A program made the position numbers and the translations under genes. A stretch of 64,000 nt of DNA, from the NCBI RefSeq assembly GCF_907164905.1, contig NZ_CAJRAF010000001.1, positions 1-64,000 on the forward strand. Reading direction: 5' to 3'. Origin of the DNA: Dyadobacter sp. CECT 9275 (lineage in GTDB: Bacteria > Bacteroidota > Bacteroidia > Cytophagales > Spirosomataceae). Positions 8,409 through 15,643 of the stretch are shown here, one piece after another. A model generated the notes under the pieces. The model was not told the DNA's origin. It saw only the letters and a list, made by a program, of their open reading frames with translations, and did not search any database. Positions within the stretch are counted from its first letter, which is position 1. Each line of letters opens with the position of its first letter.

Positions 8409-9959
8409 ATGGCCAATTCGACAATCAGCATGAGCAAAATAAGACAGATTTTACGGATGTACAGCCAGGGCCGCAGCAAGCTCTGGATAGCGGAACAGAC
8501 AGGTGTTTCCCGCAATACCGCTAAGAAGTACATGACCACTTTTGATGCGAGCGGACTTACCTTTGAACAGATCAACAGCCTGAATGATAAAGAGCTGGAT
8601 GACTTTTTCGGAACGGTTAAACAGCAGCCACCGCAAGACAGATTGTTGAATCTGCAACGTTGTTTTCCGCAAATAGACAAAGAATTAAAACGGACAGGTG
8701 TTACCCGTCATATGCTTTGGGAAGCCTATAAAAAGGAATTTCCGGAAGGATTTGCTTATACCCAGTTTTGCTTTCATCTGACCAAATGGAAGGCCCGCGT
8801 TAACCCTGTGATGCATCAGGACCATAAGGCCGGCGATAAGCTGTACATCGATTTTGCAGGTGTTAAATTAAGTATTGTAGATAAAGAGACTGGTGAATTA
8901 ACTGAGGTTGAAGTGTTTGTGGCTATCCTGGGAGCGAGTCAACTCACTTACGTGGAAGCAGTCAGTAGCCAGCAAAAAGAAGATCTGATCGCAGCTTGCG
9001 AGAATGCACTTCATTATATCGGTGGTGTGCCGGCAGCAATTGTTCCGGATAACCTTAAAGCTGCTGTTATAAAAAGCAATAAATACGAACCTACGCTGAA
9101 CGAGGCCTTTGCCGATTTTGCTGATCATTATGGGACTACGATATTACCTGCACGCGCTTACCGGCCAAGAGATAAGGCGTTGGTGGAAGGTGCTGTCAAA
9201 ATCGTTTACAGCCGTATTTATGCGCCTTTAAGAAAGCAGGTTTACAACTCACTGACAGAGTTAAACGCAGCTATATTGATTGCTCTCGAGGCTCATAATA
9301 ACCAACTGCTTCGGGGCCGTAATTACAGTCGCAGACTCCAGTTTGAAGAAATTGAGCGCAGTGCTCTGGCCCCGCTTCCGATCCTGCATTATGAGTTCAA
9401 AAAACAGCTACATGCCACTGTAATGAAGAACGGACATGTCTGCCTGAGCGTTGACAAGCACTATTATAGTGTCCCATACCGGTTTATCGGCAAGAAAGTC
9501 AAGTTGTTGTATTCCAATTCTGTGGTTGAAGCATATTATCATTACGAACGTATCGCCCTTCATAAAAGGCTTAAAAGTCCCTATAATTATTCTACCGATA
9601 AAGAACATCTGGCCAGTACACACCGCTTCGTAACAGACTGGACACCAGATCGATTCTTGGAGTGGGCTTCCTCGATCCATGAAGATGTCAGGTTGTATAT
9701 TCTTAAAATCCTGGATCGCAAACAGCATCCCGAACAGGCCTACCGCTCCTGTATTGGTATCCTCTCTTTTGCGAAGAAAGCTGGTGAACAACGCCTGATC
9801 AGCGCGTGCCAAAGGGCTTTAAGCTATGGTATCTACAACTATAAAACAATCCAGACTATACTGGAAAAAAATATGGATCAATATGAAGACAGCCTGTTTG
9901 CAGACGAATTACCCATGCCCAAACACGATAATATCAGAGGCGAAGACTATTATCAATAA
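8409..9959 (+). CDS. istA: IS21 family transposase IstA
   Basis: DDE transposase of the IS21 element, which cuts and joins element ends with help from IstB. The ATG at 8409 gives 516 residues (MANSTISMSKIRQILRMY); a TTG further up at 8382 is in frame but less likely. An N-terminal helix-turn-helix (IAEQTGVSRNTAKKYM) is followed by the RNase H-like catalytic core. The first acid is in LYIDFAGVK, the second in AIVPDNLKAAV and the Glu in RPRDKALVEGAVKIV. A C-terminal beta segment (HYYSVPYRFIGKKVKLLY) matches the Mu-type C-terminal domain of IstA. istB starts 21 bp after the stop. The frame is intact, so the element may still be mobile. Confidence 0.95.
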   Translation: MANSTISMSKIRQILRMYSQGRSKLWIAEQTGVSRNTAKKYMTTFDASGLTFEQINSLNDKELDDFFGTVKQQPPQDRLLNLQRCFPQIDKELKRTGVTRHMLWEAYKKEFPEGFAYTQFCFHLTKWKARVNPVMHQDHKAGDKLYIDFAGVKLSIVDKETGELTEVEVFVAILGASQLTYVEAVSSQQKEDLIAACENALHYIGGVPAAIVPDNLKAAVIKSNKYEPTLNEAFADFADHYGTTILPARAYRPRDKALVEGAVKIVYSRIYAPLRKQVYNSLTELNAAILIALEAHNNQLLRGRNYSRRLQFEEIERSALAPLPILHYEFKKQLHATVMKNGHVCLSVDKHYYSVPYRFIGKKVKLLYSNSVVEAYYHYERIALHKRLKSPYNYSTDKEHLASTHRFVTDWTPDRFLEWASSIHEDVRLYILKILDRKQHPEQAYRSCIGILSFAKKAGEQRLISACQRALSYGIYNYKTIQTILEKNMDQYEDSLFADELPMPKHDNIRGEDYYQ

Positions 9960-9980
9960 TCCTTTAAACAATTAATAAAA

Positions 9981-10730
9981 ATGAACACAAACACTTTGGA
10001 AAAGTTACGCAAGCTAAAATTTTACGGCATGTTCCATGCCTTTAAAAGTAGCCTGGAAAGTGGAAAGACTAATGATTACACGGCGGATGAGCTTTTAGCT
10101 CATCTAGTTGACGCTGAATGGGATGACAGAAATAACCGTCGGGTCGAACGCCAGATCTTGTACGCACGGTTCCGCTATAAGGCCATGGTCGAAAATATCC
10201 ACTATCATGCTGATAGAAGTATTGACCGTAATCAGATCATGCGCCTAGCAGAATGCTCCTTTATTGGCCGAAATGAAAACCTACTGATCACAGGCAGTAC
10301 CGGAATCGGTAAAAGCTATGTAGCATCTGCGATTGGTCATCAGGCATGTATACTTGGCTACCGCGTAATGTATGCCAGTACTCCCAAATTGTTTGCCAAA
10401 CTCAAAATGGCCAAGGCGGATGGATCCTATATCAAAGAAATTACAAAAATAGAACGGCAACAACTTCTTATCCTGGACGACTTTGGTATCCAGCCGTTCG
10501 ATGCCCAGAGCCGGGCAGCACTGATGGAAATCATAGAAGACAGGCACGGAAAAACATCCCTGATAATTACTTCTCAGTTGCCTGTTAGCAAATGGCATGA
10601 AGTAATAGGAGAAAAAACCATTGCTGATGCCATTTTAGATCGTATAGTACATGATGCACACCGGGTTGAATTAAAGGGGGAATCAATGAGAAGAAAACGA
10701 AAAACGGAGCTCGAAACCAGCTACGAATAA
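9981..10730 (+). CDS. istB: IS21-like element helper ATPase IstB
   Basis: AAA+ ATPase of the DnaC-like IstB family, which delivers IstA to target DNA. It is 249 residues, the usual length. Walker A GSTGIGKSYVASAIG is near residue 107 and Walker B LLILDDFGIQPFD near residue 164, with sensor region SLIITSQLPVSKWHEVI after it. The N-terminal helical part (LEKLRKLKFYGMFHAF) is the typical IstA-interacting segment. It is co-transcribed with istA. Confidence 0.95.
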   Translation: MNTNTLEKLRKLKFYGMFHAFKSSLESGKTNDYTADELLAHLVDAEWDDRNNRRVERQILYARFRYKAMVENIHYHADRSIDRNQIMRLAECSFIGRNENLLITGSTGIGKSYVASAIGHQACILGYRVMYASTPKLFAKLKMAKADGSYIKEITKIERQQLLILDDFGIQPFDAQSRAALMEIIEDRHGKTSLIITSQLPVSKWHEVIGEKTIADAILDRIVHDAHRVELKGESMRRKRKTELETSYE

Positions 10731-10850
10731 TTATAACTTTTATTTACTAATTTTGAATCGCTTCTACTAGCATTTTCTACTACCGGCCGCCAGTTAATTA
10801 GGTGGTCAATTTGCCACGGAATCAGGTGGTCAACTTCTCCGAAATACCCA

Positions 10851-11438
10851 CAAAGAACGGTGACCAAGCCTTTTTGACACTGTCTCAACAGGAATTTTGT
10901 TACTAAGTGTAACTGCCGTCGCAAAGGTGTTACGGGCGATATAAAAGTGAGCATTTTTTAAATCCCACACAGGATGGCAATCTCTTTCAGATAAGCATTC
11001 CATCTTCTGGATGCTTAAAACCGGCAGCATAACATCCCTGTTACTGCACAAAGGGTCATTTTCGTATTATTTCATTATTTCCAAGGCCATTTGAAGTAGC
11101 GAAATCCTGGTGGCTGCATCATTTTTCTGTCTGGTCGTATCGATCCAGATATCTCCATCCATTCCAGTAACAATATCTGTCCGTTTCAACTGCTTAACAT
11201 CGACGTATGCAAGGCGGGTATAACAGCAGAAAAAAGATATTACGGATGTTACTTAGACAATCCAGTTCAAATTCCTTTTCTGTCAGGTGTTTTGAGCTCT
11301 TGCCGAGACAACGGATTTTTTACAGCTTCCTTTTTAGTCAGTTTGAATACCTGAAACGGTCATTATCAAGCCATTTGTTACTAACGCATATGTATTCAAT
11401 TCTTTTGAGGTTAGACATATACTTGATGGCTGAATTTG
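10851..11438 (-). pseudogene. Relic of a tyrosine recombinase/integrase
   Basis: A decayed copy of the catalytic half of an integrase, closely related in DNA sequence to the intact gene at 12783-14003. Recognisable pieces include LPVLSIQKM, FYIARNTFATAVTLSNKIP and ETVSKRLGHRSL. The active-site HxxRH has become IARN, and the frame is broken several times. Homology begins exactly at the IS21 right end, so the C-terminal tyrosine region is missing, and it ends near 11438, where the intact gene continues with its core-binding domain. It probably comes from a second related island inserted earlier at the same place, or from a tandem duplication cut by the IS. Confidence 0.8.
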
Positions 11439-11568
11439 AGGGGGGCGGGAAATTCTCAGCCCCTTTTTCATTTACGTCGTTTATGAGTTTGGGTCTTTAG
11501 TGTTTATATTATGTAATCAATCGGTATCTATATCTGAAGTATCGAACTTAATAAAATTGAAATTAGGC

Positions 11569-12531
11569 CTAATAATTCCTATTTAGCACACTAATAATCA
11601 ACTTCTTAACCGTATCCATTTCCTCAGGTTTACTTGCAGCTGCAAAAAGAGTCAGACTTGCAAGCGCTTCATTGCTTATGACCAGGGCTCCGGATTTTGT
11701 TTTCAATATATCGTTATTTTCTAAAAAAAGTAAAAAACAAGCAGCAGCGATTCGCTTATTCCCGTCAACGAATGAATGGTTCTTAATGATCAGATAGAGT
11801 AATGTAGCTGCTTTTTCTTCAATTGAAGGATAGAAGTCGATATCTCCAAACCCTTTACTGATTTGTGCAACGGAACTCTGAAAGCTATCATCCTTTTCTT
11901 TACCAAAAATATCAGAGTCGAAATCCCTTCTCATACTCTCAATTATATTTCTGTAATCCGATAAATCCGGAAACTCTGCCTGCCGTGTTGTGATGCCCTT
12001 CGAATCCAATTTTTCATGATCGTAATCGTCTAGTAATTCAAGGCCTTTAGCGAATTGGTCTAGCAATGTTAGATCTGCATCGTCCATTTTTGTTTCAATT
12101 GCCCGGCTTAGTATACGGATTCCATCTTTTAAGGTCTGAACCTCTTGCTGCTTTTGGCTCAACCGTTTCTCATTAATTGCATAACCCTGGACCAGATAAT
12201 CTCTTAAACGCTGTGTAGCCCACTGCCGGAATTGAGTTCCTTGCTGTGATTTAACCCGGTAGCCAACTGAGATTATTACGTCAAGATTATAATGATCCAC
12301 CCGGTAAACCTTACCGTCTGCGGCAGTTGTCGCAATATTTGCGACTACTGCCGACTTCTCTAATTCTCCTTCAAAAAATACATTGTTTACATGCTTACCT
12401 ATTGTTTTAACGTCACGGCCAAAAAGCTCAGCCAATTGATTCCTATTGAGCCATACAGTGTCTTCTCCAAATTTTACTTCTATTTGAGTTTGTCCGTCCT
12501 GGCTTTGATATATTTCTATTTGATTTTTCAT
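11569..12531 (-). CDS. RhuM family protein with C-terminal Fic/Doc domain
   Basis: 320 residues. The N-terminal two thirds match the RhuM family: a DNA-binding-like start (LAELFGRDVKTIGKHVNNVF) and the conserved DHYNLDVIISVGYRVKSQQG and FRQWATQRLRDYLVQGY. The C-terminal ~130 residues form a Doc-like Fic domain with HSFVDGNKRIAA near residue 250. The HxFx(D/E)GNK variant is typical of Doc proteins, which phosphorylate rather than AMPylate. RhuM-Fic/Doc proteins occur widely on bacterial islands, and their biological role is unclear. It stands alone between an integrase relic and the intact integrase, with no obvious antitoxin gene beside it. Family assignment is very secure. Confidence 0.92.
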   Translation of the reverse strand: MKNQIEIYQSQDGQTQIEVKFGEDTVWLNRNQLAELFGRDVKTIGKHVNNVFFEGELEKSAVVANIATTAADGKVYRVDHYNLDVIISVGYRVKSQQGTQFRQWATQRLRDYLVQGYAINEKRLSQKQQEVQTLKDGIRILSRAIETKMDDADLTLLDQFAKGLELLDDYDHEKLDSKGITTRQAEFPDLSDYRNIIESMRRDFDSDIFGKEKDDSFQSSVAQISKGFGDIDFYPSIEEKAATLLYLIIKNHSFVDGNKRIAAACFLLFLENNDILKTKSGALVISNEALASLTLFAAASKPEEMDTVKKLIISVLNRNY

Positions 12532-12736
12532 TTTCTGGATTTAGAATTCAAGTTTACAATAAATTTATAATTCTTCTGGAGCCAGTAGCAGCCGAGGCTG
12601 ATTGGTCAACACGTTGCGCTCAGAAGTCTTTATATTTCAGAGAAAGTCTTCGATTCTTTCTCTGCCACCTCCCACGATAAAAAACGGCTCATGAAAGCCA
12701 TTAAGGTATGAACAAGATATTTGTAATTATAACACT

Positions 12737-12781
12737 ACCAATGTATCGCAGGCATATTAGCGCCGCCTGCGATACATTGGT
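12737..12781 (-). terminator. Perfect 17-bp hairpin just after the integrase stop
   Basis: A 17-bp perfect inverted repeat with core CAATGTATCGCAGGC and an 11-nt loop (12754-12764) directly follows the integrase stop codon. It probably terminates the integrase transcript, although the T-run after it is weak. It could instead be a recombination-related structure. Confidence 0.5.
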
Positions 12782-12782
12782 C

Positions 12783-14003
12783 TTAGGTGTTTCTCAACCG
12801 CTCCTTCAGCGCTTTCATATCCTCACTGATCTTCACATCCAGAATTTTGGCATAAACCATCGTCTGCTTCAAAGATCGGTGTCCAAGCATTTTTGACACT
12901 GTCTCAATTGGAACTTTGTTACTAAGTGTAACTGTCGTCGCAAAAGTGTGACGTGCGATGTGAAAAGTGAGCGTTTTTGAAATTCCGCATAAAGTCGCAA
13001 TTTCTTTGAGGTAGGCATTCATCTTCTGGTTGCTTAAAACCGGAAGCACAACTCCCCGGTTACTACACAACGGATCATCTTCGTATTTCTTCATTATTTC
13101 CAAAGCTGTCGGAAGCAGTGGAATTCTGGTGGCTGAATCCGTTTTCTGTCTGGTTGTATCAATCCAAAGATCCCCATCCATTCCTGTAACGATATCGCTA
13201 CGCTTTAACTGCTTTACATCAACATAAGCAAGGCCGGTATAACAGCAGAAAAGAAAGATGTCACGAACATTGTTGAGGCGATCCATTTCCAATTCCTTTT
13301 CCGTCAGGCGTTGGAGCTCTGCTCGCGACAACGGATTTTTTACAACTTCCTTTTTAGTCAGTTTGAATCCCTGGAAAGGGTCTTTTTTCAGCCATTTATT
13401 ATTAACACAGATGAGCACAATCTTTTTCAGATTCGACATATACTTAATGGCCGAGTTGTGATTACAACCGCGTGCGCTGCGAAGCCAGAAAGAGAACTCG
13501 GAGATGAATTCAAAATCAAGGTCGCTGATCCGTCGGTCATCCATTTTGTATTTCCACTGGATAAATGAGCGCGTATGCTCGAGCGCAGTTTTGTATCTGC
13601 TTAGTGTAAGCGGAGCAAATTCTTTTCCAACAAGTGCTGCCATCTGCTCATTGTGGTACTGGAAAACTTCCAGAATGGTTCTTGTTTCAGTACTCTTTCC
13701 CAAAAGAACATTTTTGAGTGCTTCCGCGGTGACTTTTATGTCATCTTCGATAAGCATCTTTTTAGCCTGATGAACCTTCGCTGCCAACATGTCCAGATAG
13801 GCATTAAGCGTTCTGGTGTCTTCCTTGTTGCCGGTCGCTCTTCCAGCTATCGAATTCCAATGTCTGGTACTCCATAGCTTTTTTGTAGATAGCTCTGCAA
13901 CTTTTCCCTGGACTGTAATCCTCAGATAAACATATCTGACATTTCCCTTTTGATTTTTAGCGGGCTTTAAATAAAAAAGCAGGCCGAAACTCTTTTCCAA
14001 CAT
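12783..14003 (-). CDS. Tyrosine-type site-specific integrase of the island
   Basis: 406-residue Bacteroidota-type tyrosine recombinase. The N-terminal arm-binding domain covers residues 1-90 and a SAM-like core-binding domain about 105-205 (LSRYKTALEHTRSFIQWK). The catalytic domain is C-terminal. Visible active-site residues are the Lys of TRQKTDS, HIARH near residue 348 (HxxR), the His of LGHRS, and the nucleophile Tyr of VYAKI near residue 381. The position of the first catalytic Arg reads TGLAYVDV instead of TGLRxxD. Loss of this Arg is known from the IntDOT group and common in this phylum. The gene lies 250 bp inside the tRNA-His 3' end, the classic place for an integrase that uses the tRNA as its attachment site. 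The frame is intact. Confidence 0.93.
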   Translation of the reverse strand: MLEKSFGLLFYLKPAKNQKGNVRYVYLRITVQGKVAELSTKKLWSTRHWNSIAGRATGNKEDTRTLNAYLDMLAAKVHQAKKMLIEDDIKVTAEALKNVLLGKSTETRTILEVFQYHNEQMAALVGKEFAPLTLSRYKTALEHTRSFIQWKYKMDDRRISDLDFEFISEFSFWLRSARGCNHNSAIKYMSNLKKIVLICVNNKWLKKDPFQGFKLTKKEVVKNPLSRAELQRLTEKELEMDRLNNVRDIFLFCCYTGLAYVDVKQLKRSDIVTGMDGDLWIDTTRQKTDSATRIPLLPTALEIMKKYEDDPLCSNRGVVLPVLSNQKMNAYLKEIATLCGISKTLTFHIARHTFATTVTLSNKVPIETVSKMLGHRSLKQTMVYAKILDVKISEDMKALKERLRNT

Positions 14004-14194
14004 AACACAAGCGTTTAAGATGAATAAATATCGAGCCGCCGCGCTTGTAAAACAAGATGTTTATCTCTTGAACATCCTGCAAATCAATGATTTAACCCCA
14101 CTTCAGTGAGTCTTTTTTCAAAAATGAGCGAACTACACGAATTACTCACTGAAACATTGAGAATTTTTGCATATTTTGGGATATCCCGGAAAGC

Positions 14195-14230
14195 AAAAAT
14201 GCCCGTAAATCATTGATTTACAGGCATTTT
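14195..14230 (-). terminator. Terminator downstream of tRNA-His
   Basis: A 15- to 16-bp stem (AAAATGCCTGTAAATC arm, one G-T) with a 3-nt loop is followed on the minus strand by a T-run. It lies 24 bp after the tRNA 3' end and before the integrase start, so it insulates the two. Confidence 0.7.
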
Positions 14231-14253
14231 GTTGATTTTAAAAACTTCTAAAT

Positions 14254-14329
14254 GGGAGGGAGACGGGTCTCGAACCCGCGACCTCTAGAACCACAATCTA
14301 GCGCTCTAACCAACTGAGCTACAACCTCC
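14254..14329 (-). tRNA. tRNA-His (GTG), probable island attachment site
   Basis: The cloverleaf on the minus strand has G(-1) at 14329, D-arm GCTC/GAGC, anticodon stem CTAGA/TCTAG with loop TTGTGGT (anticodon GTG, His), and T-arm GCGGG/CCCGT with TTCGAGA. Discriminator C73 pairs with G(-1), as in bacterial tRNA-His. The acceptor stem has two adjacent mismatches (T5-C68, T6-T67) in its 3' strand, which faces the integrase gene. That strand would be swapped by integration into the tRNA 3' end. No CCA is encoded. Confidence 0.88.
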
Positions 14330-14368
14330 GTTTTCGAAACGCGAAACGTTTCGGAGTACAAAAGTAGG

Positions 14369-14426
14369 AAAAGGTTTGAAGCTTGCAAGACTATTTTGCA
14401 GTTTTTTTACAGACTTCAAACCTTTT
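14369..14426 (-). terminator. Long hairpin after the superoxide dismutase gene
   Basis: 13-bp perfect arms (AAAAGGTTTGAAG and its complement) enclose a 32-nt loop and end 6 bp from the sod stop codon. It probably terminates sod on the minus strand. Confidence 0.6.
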
Positions 14427-14431
14427 GTCAA

Positions 14432-15037
14432 TTATTTATTGGCAACGTAAAGAGCGTCAGCCGCTTTCCAGTCTACCACGTTCCAGTATGCATCGATGTA
14501 ATCCGGACGTTTGTTCTGATATTTCAGGTAATAGGCATGTTCCCACACATCCAGTCCGATCACGGGCGTACCTTTTACCTCAGCGATGTCCATCAGAGGA
14601 TTGTCCTGGTTGGGGGTAGAAGTAATGGCGATCTCGCCGTCCTTCACGATCAGCCATGCCCAGCCTGAGCCGAAACGGCCGATGGATGCTTTTTTGAACT
14701 CGTCTTTGAAAGCCTGGAATGAGCCGAATTTCGCGGTGATGGCTTTGCCTAGTTCGCCGGTAGGTTCGCCGCCGCCGCTTGCCGACAGGGATTTCCAGAA
14801 AAATGTATGGTTCCAGTGCCCGCCGCCGTTATTGCGTACCGGAGTAGGCGCTTTGCTGATGTTGGCAATGATTTCCTCTATGGTTTTACCTTCCAGGTCC
14901 GTACCGGCAACGGCAGCGTTCAAATTGGTAACGTATGCCTGGTGGTGACGGTCGTGATGTATCTCCATTGTTAATGCGTCGAAATGGGGCTCCAAAGCAT
15001 TATTTGCGTAAGGTAAGGGATCGAGTGTAAATGCCAT
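14432..15037 (-). CDS. sod: Superoxide dismutase, Fe/Mn type
   Basis: 201-residue Fe/Mn superoxide dismutase that converts superoxide to oxygen and hydrogen peroxide. The start [18 protein letters not shown] is typical. Metal ligands are visible as His27 (MEIHHDRHH), the His of WNHTFFW near residue 76, and the Asp and His of DVWEHAYY near residues 161-165. [14 protein letters not shown] and FGSGWAWL surround the active site. There is no signal peptide, so it is cytoplasmic. Metal preference cannot be told from these motifs alone. It stands as a single gene with its own terminator. Confidence 0.97.
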   Translation of the reverse strand: MAFTLDPLPYANNALEPHFDALTMEIHHDRHHQAYVTNLNAAVAGTDLEGKTIEEIIANISKAPTPVRNNGGGHWNHTFFWKSLSASGGGEPTGELGKAITAKFGSFQAFKDEFKKASIGRFGSGWAWLIVKDGEIAITSTPNQDNPLMDIAEVKGTPVIGLDVWEHAYYLKYQNKRPDYIDAYWNVVDWKAADALYVANK

Positions 15038-15100
15038 TTTGAATCAGGTTTTATGGTTATTAAAAATTGTACAGTAAATGACTAACAGCAGAAAAGAGGT

Positions 15101-15553
15101 TTATGTTCTTAACCGTTTAAAAAATTTGAGCAGCAGTTCCCGGCTTTCTTCTCCGAGTACCCCCTTTACCAGCCTCGTCCTGGGATGTAAAATTCCCGTG
15201 CCAAGCCTGGAAAATCCTCGTTTTTCGTCTTCGGCTCCCATCACCACCCGTTCCATTTGCGTCCAGTACAGGGCTCCGGCGCACATTACACAAGGTTCGA
15301 GGGTTACATACAGGGTGCAGTCGGTGAGGTATTTGGAGCCCAGATAGTCCGATGCCGCCGTAATGGCGATCATCTCGGCATGGGCGGTAACATCGTGCAG
15401 CTTTTCCGTTTGGTTATATCCCTTTCCCAGTATTCTTTCACCGGATACCACCACCGCCCCCACAGGAATCTCCCCCTCCTCGTAAGCTTGCCTGGCCAGG
15501 CGATATGCCTCGCCCATAAAATATTGATCCAGTAGGTCCGCCTGTATATCCAT
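15101..15553 (-). CDS. tadA: Nucleoside deaminase, TadA-like (tRNA adenosine deaminase family)
   Basis: Zinc-dependent deaminase of the cytidine/deoxycytidylate deaminase fold, about 150 residues from the ATG at 15553 (MDIQADLLDQYFMGEAYRLA). An upstream extension to 15640 is open but runs through the terminator hairpin of the previous gene and is unlikely. The catalytic site is visible as TAHAEMIAI (His ligand and Glu) and LEPCVMCAGAL (two Cys ligands). The protein most likely makes inosine at the tRNA-Arg wobble position (TadA); a guanine deaminase-type activity is possible. Single gene between sod and the Ig-repeat protein. Confidence 0.85.
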   Translation of the reverse strand: MDIQADLLDQYFMGEAYRLARQAYEEGEIPVGAVVVSGERILGKGYNQTEKLHDVTAHAEMIAITAASDYLGSKYLTDCTLYVTLEPCVMCAGALYWTQMERVVMGAEDEKRGFSRLGTGILHPRTRLVKGVLGEESRELLLKFFKRLRT

Positions 15554-15580
15554 ACATGAAAAGCATTTATAAAAAAGCAA

Positions 15581-15618
15581 AAATGGGATATGATTGCCGT
15601 GCAATGTATATCCCATTT
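15581..15618 (-). terminator. Terminator of the Ig-repeat T9SS protein gene
   Basis: 11-bp perfect arms (AAATGGGATAT/ATATCCCATTT) followed on the minus strand by T-rich sequence, 26 bp after the stop codon at 15644. Confidence 0.75.
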
Positions 15619-15643
15619 TTTTGATTATTCCAAAAAACAAAAG

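Larger units (their letters stand above)
8224..10850 (+). mobile_element. IS21-family insertion sequence
   Basis: A complete IS21-type element of about 2.6 kb with istA and istB in order on the plus strand. Terminal 26-bp imperfect inverted repeats start TGG at 8224 and, on the other strand, at 10850; about 19 of 26 positions match. The ends carry multiple copies of a ~21-bp motif with core ACTGACCACC, five on the left and two on the right, as expected for IS21 transposase binding sites. Homology to the integrase relic starts exactly at 10851, which supports the right end. The left end is placed by the inverted repeat and by where the Fic homology ceases. No target-site duplication is seen (GTCATGC versus CAAAGAA flanks), suggesting a deletion or recombination after insertion. 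Confidence 0.85.

Noticed and set aside
10830..11051. A 73-codon open frame that could be a small integrase-like gene
   Set aside because: It is a fragment of the decayed integrase running into the IS21 right end; the catalytic His-Arg motif is altered and there is no start region.
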